Source of the DNA: a virus
DNA: 44,646 bases
IMG/VR virus record: IMGVR_UViG_3300048930_000718
Coordinates: 1 to 44,646 of that record
Direction: 5' to 3' (one strand)
The notes beneath the pieces are model-generated. The model was not told the origin of the DNA. It did no database searches and saw only the letters and a program-made list of their open reading frames with translations. Positions 40,268 through 44,646 of this stretch are shown here, one piece after another (position 1 is the stretch's first letter; every line of letters begins with the position of its first letter). Position numbers and translations under genes: made by a program.

Positions 40268-40303
40268 TAGAGCATCCTCAGCAAAAGTGATCTCCGCTTT
40301 TGC
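40268..40303. repeat. Degenerate rhizobial-type intergenic hairpin
   Basis: TAGAGCAT (40268-40275) is followed by GCAAAAG (40281-40287) and its complement CTTTTGC (40297-40303). The order and sequence resemble the abundant rhizobial palindromic element beginning GAGCATGATCCGGAAAAG. Only part is conserved here. It lies in the 206 bases between gene D and the endolysin, which otherwise show no gene. Confidence 0.45.
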
Positions 40304-40437
40304 GGTCCGGAAACGCGGCCGCTCACAGACCTGACGGTACCCTTCGCCCCCCCACTGAAACAACGAAAACCCACCAGCGCGGCGCCGGCATCAGTCGGCG
40401 CGGCGATGCCGTGGTGTGCCCAACCGGGAGACAATGG

Positions 40438-41244
40438 ATGGACAAGCTGCAAGACGCGCCGACGGACGGCGACAGCTATTGCGGCATCTCGCAAGACGCA
40501 TTCGACCTGATCGTCGGCTTCGAGGTATCGAGCCGCGCGGTCTACGAGAAGAAATACACCCGTCCCATCCGTCCGGGCGGTGCCTCCGGTATCACCATCG
40601 GCATCGGCTATGATTGCGGCTATGCAACCGTTGCTCAGATCGCCACCGACTGGGGCAGGCTGCTGCCCGCCGCCATGGTCAAGGCACTGCAAGGTGTCGC
40701 CGGGCTGACCGGGATGAACGCGCAGGCCGCGCTGGCGAAGGTCAGGACCAGGGTCGAGGTGCCCTGGGAGGCGGCGCTCATCGTGTTCGCCAGGACCAGC
40801 TTGCCGAAATATGCGGCTCTTACCGCCAGGCTGCCGAACTACGAGCGCCTGCATCCGCACTGCAAGGGGGCGCTGGTCTCGCTGGTCTATAATCGCGGCG
40901 CATCATTTTCGACGGCTGGCGCACGATACCAGGAGATGCGCGCCATCAAAGCGCACATGGCGGCTGAACGGTTCGCGGCGATCCCGGCCGAGTTTCGCGT
41001 CATGAAGCGCCTATGGGCCGGCGATTCGAGCCTCAAGGGTTTGCTCACGCGGCGCGACAAGGAGGCCGACCTGTTCGAGTTCGGCCTGCTCGCCGCTCCC
41101 GATGAGCCGCTCGTTGCTGATCACAAACCGCCCGATCCCGATCCACAACGACTGTTGTCGTCAACGGATGATCCTCAACCGCAGCCACCCTCTCGGGTGG
41201 CTTCTTTTTTGGCCGCCATCGCGGCGCTGTTTCGGAGGGCCTGA
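40438..41244 (+). CDS. Endolysin, lysozyme-like
   Basis: 268 aa from ATG 40438 with GGGAG upstream. VGFEVSSRAVYEKKY with E29, and SGITIGIGYDCGY with T53 and D59, give a Glu-Thr-Asp set as in pesticin and related lysozyme-fold muramidases. There is no signal peptide, so a holin must release it. The last ~45 residues are a Pro/Asp linker and an amphipathic basic helix (VASFLAAIAALFRRA). A terminator-type hairpin lies within the coding frame shortly before this helix. Confidence 0.75.
   Translation: MDKLQDAPTDGDSYCGISQDAFDLIVGFEVSSRAVYEKKYTRPIRPGGASGITIGIGYDCGYATVAQIATDWGRLLPAAMVKALQGVAGLTGMNAQAALAKVRTRVEVPWEAALIVFARTSLPKYAALTARLPNYERLHPHCKGALVSLVYNRGASFSTAGARYQEMRAIKAHMAAERFAAIPAEFRVMKRLWAGDSSLKGLLTRRDKEADLFEFGLLAAPDEPLVADHKPPDPDPQRLLSSTDDPQPQPPSRVASFLAAIAALFRRA
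41184..41210 (+). terminator. Terminator-type hairpin inside the endolysin gene
   Basis: GCCACCC (41184-41190) pairs with GGGTGGC (41195-41201) around TCTC, followed by TTCTTTTTT (41202-41210). This is a textbook rho-independent terminator, yet the endolysin frame continues through it to the stop at 41242-41244, and the lysis genes lie beyond. Confidence 0.75.
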
Positions 41245-41246
41245 CC

Positions 41247-41444
41247 ATGGCACTATTCATTCGCATTGCTCTGCGCTGGATCGCCGGTGCGCTGATCGCC
41301 GCCGGCTACCTCACCGCCGAGGATCGGACGCTGTTCGGCGACCCCGATCTGGTTGCCGTCGTCACCAGCATCGTGGGCCTTGTGTGCGGGCTGGTTGCCG
41401 AGCTCTGGTACTGGGCCGCCCGCAAGCTGGGATGGCAGACATGA
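41247..41444 (+). CDS. Small holin-like membrane protein
   Basis: 65 aa from ATG 41247 with CGGAGGG upstream. It has two hydrophobic segments (about 4-22 and 34-52) with a short charged loop and a basic end, typical of class II holins. It overlaps the next gene by ATGA. Family not named; function from size, topology and position after the endolysin. Confidence 0.6.
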   Translation: MALFIRIALRWIAGALIAAGYLTAEDRTLFGDPDLVAVVTSIVGLVCGLVAELWYWAARKLGWQT

Positions 41445-41845
41445 CCGCGATCCTGTCCTGGCTGGCCTCGCTCCTGTCCGGTCCCATCGTCCGCAGCGCG
41501 CTCGATGGCTACAAGGCCAGGTTGGAGGCCGGCAACACCACCGAGCGTATCGCCGCCGACCTCGCTTTGCGCGAGCTCGACGTCCAGGCCCGCGAGATCG
41601 AGGCCAACAGGCAGCTCCGTATCGCCCAGGTTGGGCACTGGTACACGCCGGAATCCCTGTTCGGCTACATCATGGTGATCTACTTCGCCAAGATCGTGCT
41701 GTGGGACAAGGTGCTGGCGCTCGGCACCACCGATCCGATCACCGGCGCCGCCGCCGAATGGGCCGGCTGGATCATGCTGTTTTATTTCGGAAAGCGCGGC
41801 GCCGAGAATGTCGCCCGCATTGTCACCGGAGCCTTGCGCAAATGA
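41441..41845 (+). CDS. Holin-like protein with C-terminal membrane segments
   Basis: 134 aa from ATG 41441. A central helix (ADLALRELDVQAREIEANRQ, ~38-57) is followed by GHWYTPESLFGYIMVIYFAKIV and WAGWIMLFYFGK, two membrane segments. The pattern helix, HWxxP-like, then membrane resembles the 3TM phage holins described in gene transfer agents and rhizobial phages. It may work with the neighbouring small membrane proteins. Confidence 0.6.
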   Translation: MTAILSWLASLLSGPIVRSALDGYKARLEAGNTTERIAADLALRELDVQAREIEANRQLRIAQVGHWYTPESLFGYIMVIYFAKIVLWDKVLALGTTDPITGAAAEWAGWIMLFYFGKRGAENVARIVTGALRK

Positions 41846-42078
41846 CCGACGATGAAATCGAGACCGTGGTCCGCAAGGCGGTCAAGGATACCTTGCTGGC
41901 GTTGGGATTCGATGTCTGCCATCCGCTCGACCTGCAGGCTGACATGCAGCACCTGCGGACCTGGCGGCAGGCCGTCAACACCGTCCGCCGCCAGTCGCTG
42001 ATCACCGCCATCGGCGTCATCACCGCCGGCATCCTCGGGCTGATCTACATGGCCATCAGTGGGCGCTGGGGGCCATGA
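41842..42078 (+). CDS. Small membrane protein of the lysis cassette
   Basis: 78 aa from ATG 41842. The N-terminal ~50 residues are soluble and charged; a single membrane span lies near the C-terminus (LITAIGVITAGILGLIYMAI). It could be a holin partner or antiholin. The start overlaps the previous stop by ATGA. Last gene that clearly belongs to the phage. Confidence 0.55.
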   Translation: MTDDEIETVVRKAVKDTLLALGFDVCHPLDLQADMQHLRTWRQAVNTVRRQSLITAIGVITAGILGLIYMAISGRWGP

Positions 42079-42217
42079 GAGACAGAGCTGTATTGCTCGA
42101 GCCGATCTTGTGCCCTGAGCCGCGGCCGCGTTCAAATGCGACATCCAATCAATTGAATGACCCACCCCGTCATCGTGCCCCGGCGGTGTGACTTCCAAAG
42201 CTCGAGAGGATGTCCCC

Positions 42218-42682
42218 ATGCAACAACGCCTCGATTACAAAACCACCTCGCCTGACGCATTCAAGGCCCTGCTCAATACCGAGACCCAAGTTCATCATAG
42301 CGGTATCGAGCCATCGCTGCTGGAACTGGTCAAGACACGTGCGTCGCAGCTCAACGGCTGTGCCTGGTGCCTGGACATGCACACCAAGGATGCCCGTGCG
42401 CGTGGCGAGACTGAGCAACGCCTCTATCTTTTGACGGCCTGGCGTGAGGTGCCCTGCTACAGCGATCGCGAGCGCGCCGCTCTGGCCTGGACCGAGGCGC
42501 TCACGCAGATTCCAGAACATGGCATACCAGACGAACTGTACGCCGAGACGCGTCGTCATTTCGATGAAAAGGCGCTCGTCGACCTTACGCTCGCTATCAT
42601 CGCCATCAACGGCTGGAATCGGATGAATGTTGCGTTTCGCACAACGGTTGGCAGCTACACCAGCCCGCACGCAAGGGCGTAG
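42218..42682 (+). CDS. AhpD-like/carboxymuconolactone decarboxylase family protein
   Basis: 154 aa from ATG 42218 with GAGAGGA upstream. LLELVKTRASQLNGCAWCLDMHTKDAR (quoted in parts: NGCAWCLDMH) supplies E36, C48, C51 and H55, the AhpD-type alkylhydroperoxidase site. It removes peroxides using a thiol relay. It could be a second anti-peroxide moron or a host gene next to the integration site; 140 bases separate it from the lysis genes. Confidence 0.85.
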   Translation: MQQRLDYKTTSPDAFKALLNTETQVHHSGIEPSLLELVKTRASQLNGCAWCLDMHTKDARARGETEQRLYLLTAWREVPCYSDRERAALAWTEALTQIPEHGIPDELYAETRRHFDEKALVDLTLAIIAINGWNRMNVAFRTTVGSYTSPHARA

Positions 42683-42787
42683 GAAGCCGCTTTTATCGGT
42701 TGGACCAGACGTCAGGTTACGCCACTGAGTTCCAGCTAACCGCGATCTTCTATGGCTTGATCCAAGTTCGCGAGCTTCGCGGCTAGA

Positions 42788-44646
42788 CTACCAACTTCTT
42801 CGCAACTGGGCCCGGCCGGCGTAAGAGTTTGTACTACCCGAGAATTCGCCGTCAAAATCGGCCGCCACCGACCAGCCCTGCGCAAACGCATACCCGATAC
42901 CGGCGGAGATCAGCGCGGAGTTGGCGTCCGGCTCGGCGCCGTTGACGGTAAAAATCGCGCCGGGAAGCGTCTGGAAGATTGATGTCGCACCCTGGCCGCT
43001 GCGCCAATCATGCGCCCAGGCTGCGCGGCCTCTCAACGTGACAATACCGTCGCCTGCCGCATAGGCATTTTCCAGCCGCAGACCCAGTTCGCTGCGGATC
43101 GTCGTCGCAGTGCGCGCCTCGTAGCTCATCGCGAACTGGTTGGAGCCCGACGTCGCCGTCTCGGCATAGGCCGGCAGGCGCAGGCTTGTCACCTGCACGG
43201 CACCATAGGGTGTGACGTCGCCGACCGGCATCGCCAGACGATACCCTGTCTCGGCGCGACCGCTGAACGCCTGCGGGCGATACGACGCATGAAGGATGTC
43301 CGTGCCGGCGACCGTCACCGTGCGATCGGTCTCGGCGTCCTGCCAGGCATAGCCGAGCAGCCCCGCTACATAGACCTGGCCGAACTCCTGCCGGCCATAG
43401 AGCGCCGCATGGAAGACGTCGGCCTTGCCGGAACCGAAGCCGTTGGCGATCGTAAAGCGGTTATCGGCACCGCCGACGGCGAAGCCGACCAGAGCGCCCG
43501 GCGCAACCTTGTAGTTTGCGCCAACAGCCATACCGAAGGCGCGGCTGGTGGTTATATTGGTGCCCGCGACGTCGTCACCCGACACGCGGTTGGTGCCGCC
43601 ATAGGCTGCCGCCCAGACGCTCCAGCGCTCGGCAAAGGACGAGGCCGCCCCCGCCTTGACCGGCAGCGCGGCAAAGGCTTCGGCCGCCTCGCGCGACACA
43701 CGAGACTGAGGCGCATAGCCAATGGCGCTGCCGCCGGCATCGGCTCTGAAGTCGCTGAGGCCGCGTTGGGACACGGTATGGATGAAAAGATTGATGTCGC
43801 TCATCAGCGACAGCGGCATCGTGGCGGCGGGCTGGCCCGAAATCTGGCTCAGATCATTCGGCGAGAGATTGGTGAAGACCGCCGGAATGCCGCCGGTGGT
43901 GTTGAAGTAGTTGGTCAGCGCGTTGGAGACACTCTGCTGGTTTGTATTGAGACTGCCCCCTGCCGGGGTATAGCTCAGGGTGAGATCCAGATAGGCGTTG
44001 TTGGCGTCATAGCTCAGCGCCGCATTGATATTCGACGGCTTGTTGGCGTTTGTAAGGGCGCCGAATGTTCCGGTAATGCCGTTTGTTGCATTGAGGATCG
44101 TGTAGCGTTTGGCCGTATATGTGCCTGTCTGATAGGTCGCATTCACGCCGCCAGCGAGCGTTGCAGCACCTGTGACGTTCGTGCGGTCGGCATCCGTCGG
44201 CGAGACATCGACATCGTAGTTTGCGCCCGCGTCAAAGATAAGGTTGCCGTTGACACCGATTGTGCCGACTGTACCGATTGGATTGCCGGGAGCCAGCGTG
44301 CCGCCCGCGTAGATCGTTGTCCCGCCAACCGTGCCGGTACCGCCGAGGAATCCACTGAGTACATTTACGCTCCCCGCAAGACCGTTCACTATAAACCCGC
44401 CGGCGTTCACGGTTGTAACGCTCGAGATAATCGAACCGCCGGTCGCGACCTCGATAATGCCGGCGTCGATTGTCGTGGAGCCCTGGTAGCTGTTCACGCC
44501 CGTCAGGGTAAGGGTTTCGCCGCCCTGCTTGGTCAGCGAGCCCGTACCGGTGATGTTGCCGGCATAGGTCAACGCATCCGACCGGTTGAAGGCCAGCGCC
44601 GCATTGTTGGTGATGTCGCCGGCGATCGAGCCCGACGTGCCGCCAT
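42788..44646 (-). CDS. Autotransporter, C-terminal part (runs off the window)
   Basis: The frame stays open to the right edge, so at least 618 aa of a longer protein are present and the true start is outside. The N-terminal part shows passenger beta-helix repeats (TGTGSLTKQGGETLTLTG). The last ~280 residues are the outer-membrane barrel, with WSVWAAAYGGTNRVSGD, a linker before it, and terminal QLRRSW ending in an aromatic residue. A host surface or adhesion protein, not a phage gene. It converges on the AhpD-like gene. Confidence 0.9.
   Translation of the reverse strand, partial: GGTSGSIAGDITNNAALAFNRSDALTYAGNITGTGSLTKQGGETLTLTGVNSYQGSTTIDAGIIEVATGGSIISSVTTVNAGGFIVNGLAGSVNVLSGFLGGTGTVGGTTIYAGGTLAPGNPIGTVGTIGVNGNLIFDAGANYDVDVSPTDADRTNVTGAATLAGGVNATYQTGTYTAKRYTILNATNGITGTFGALTNANKPSNINAALSYDANNAYLDLTLSYTPAGGSLNTNQQSVSNALTNYFNTTGGIPAVFTNLSPNDLSQISGQPAATMPLSLMSDINLFIHTVSQRGLSDFRADAGGSAIGYAPQSRVSREAAEAFAALPVKAGAASSFAERWSVWAAAYGGTNRVSGDDVAGTNITTSRAFGMAVGANYKVAPGALVGFAVGGADNRFTIANGFGSGKADVFHAALYGRQEFGQVYVAGLLGYAWQDAETDRTVTVAGTDILHASYRPQAFSGRAETGYRLAMPVGDVTPYGAVQVTSLRLPAYAETATSGSNQFAMSYEARTATTIRSELGLRLENAYAAGDGIVTLRGRAAWAHDWRSGQGATSIFQTLPGAIFTVNGAEPDANSALISAGIGYAFAQGWSVAADFDGEFSGSTNSYAGRAQLRRSW

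Noticed and set aside
42683-42787. Right attachment site of the prophage
   Set aside because: No direct repeat partner can be seen because the left end is outside the window.

Overview
The window is most of a large tailed-phage genome, almost certainly a prophage, in a GC-rich alphaproteobacterium. Rhizobiales (a Bradyrhizobium-like host) is my best guess, from codon use, from the many gene types typical of rhizobial prophages (DUF3489, DUF6362, DUF6378-like proteins), from a degenerate hairpin near 40268-40303 that resembles a common rhizobial intergenic repeat, and from the bacterial autotransporter gene at the right edge. No integrase, CI-like repressor or attachment site is visible, so the left end of the element lies outside the window. 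The right end lies somewhere between 42078 and 42787.

Layout. (1) 1-10159 is a rightward early operon of tightly overlapping genes: a sigma-70-like regulator, small unknowns, a PD-(D/E)XK nuclease, a possible ssDNA-binding protein, a prim-pol/DUF3987 primase-helicase, an iteron-like repeat locus that may be the replication origin, a RuvC-like resolvase, and DUF-type proteins. It ends at a strong terminator (10252-10285). (2) 10311-15001 holds a minor-tail-Z-like gene, a BrnT/BrnA toxin-antitoxin pair, a ParB-methyltransferase fusion and a leftward group of four genes including a DUF3489 protein. (3) 15126-24618 is a lambda-type head module: small and large terminase, portal, gpW-like joiner, S49 protease with a nested scaffold, decoration protein D, major capsid E and connectors. 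(4) 24618-40231 is a P2-type contractile tail module: V, W, J, I, fibre and fibre accessory, sheath with an inserted repeat domain, tube, E plus a frameshifted E', tape measure, U, X and D. (5) 40438-42078 is the lysis cassette. (6) 42218-42682 is an AhpD-like peroxidase gene, followed by a leftward autotransporter that runs off the window.

The most unusual theme is four leftward cargo cassettes at junctions between rightward phage genes: brnTA (after the Z-like gene), higBA (after the capsid gene), a HI1419/HI1420-type RelE toxin and antidote pair (after gpX), and an OsmC-family redox gene (between E' and the tape measure). All three TA pairs have toxin first, an inverted-repeat operator overlapping the promoter, and a candidate -10 box ending six bases before the toxin start codon, which would give leaderless toxin mRNAs. 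These look like morons that could be expressed from the lysogen and affect host stress survival or phage competition; that role is inference.

Other points of note are a GGGAAAG slippery site in the tail chaperone gene, a decorated sheath, a nested scaffold start, a terminator hairpin inside the endolysin reading frame, and a low-GC receptor-binding tip on the fibre.
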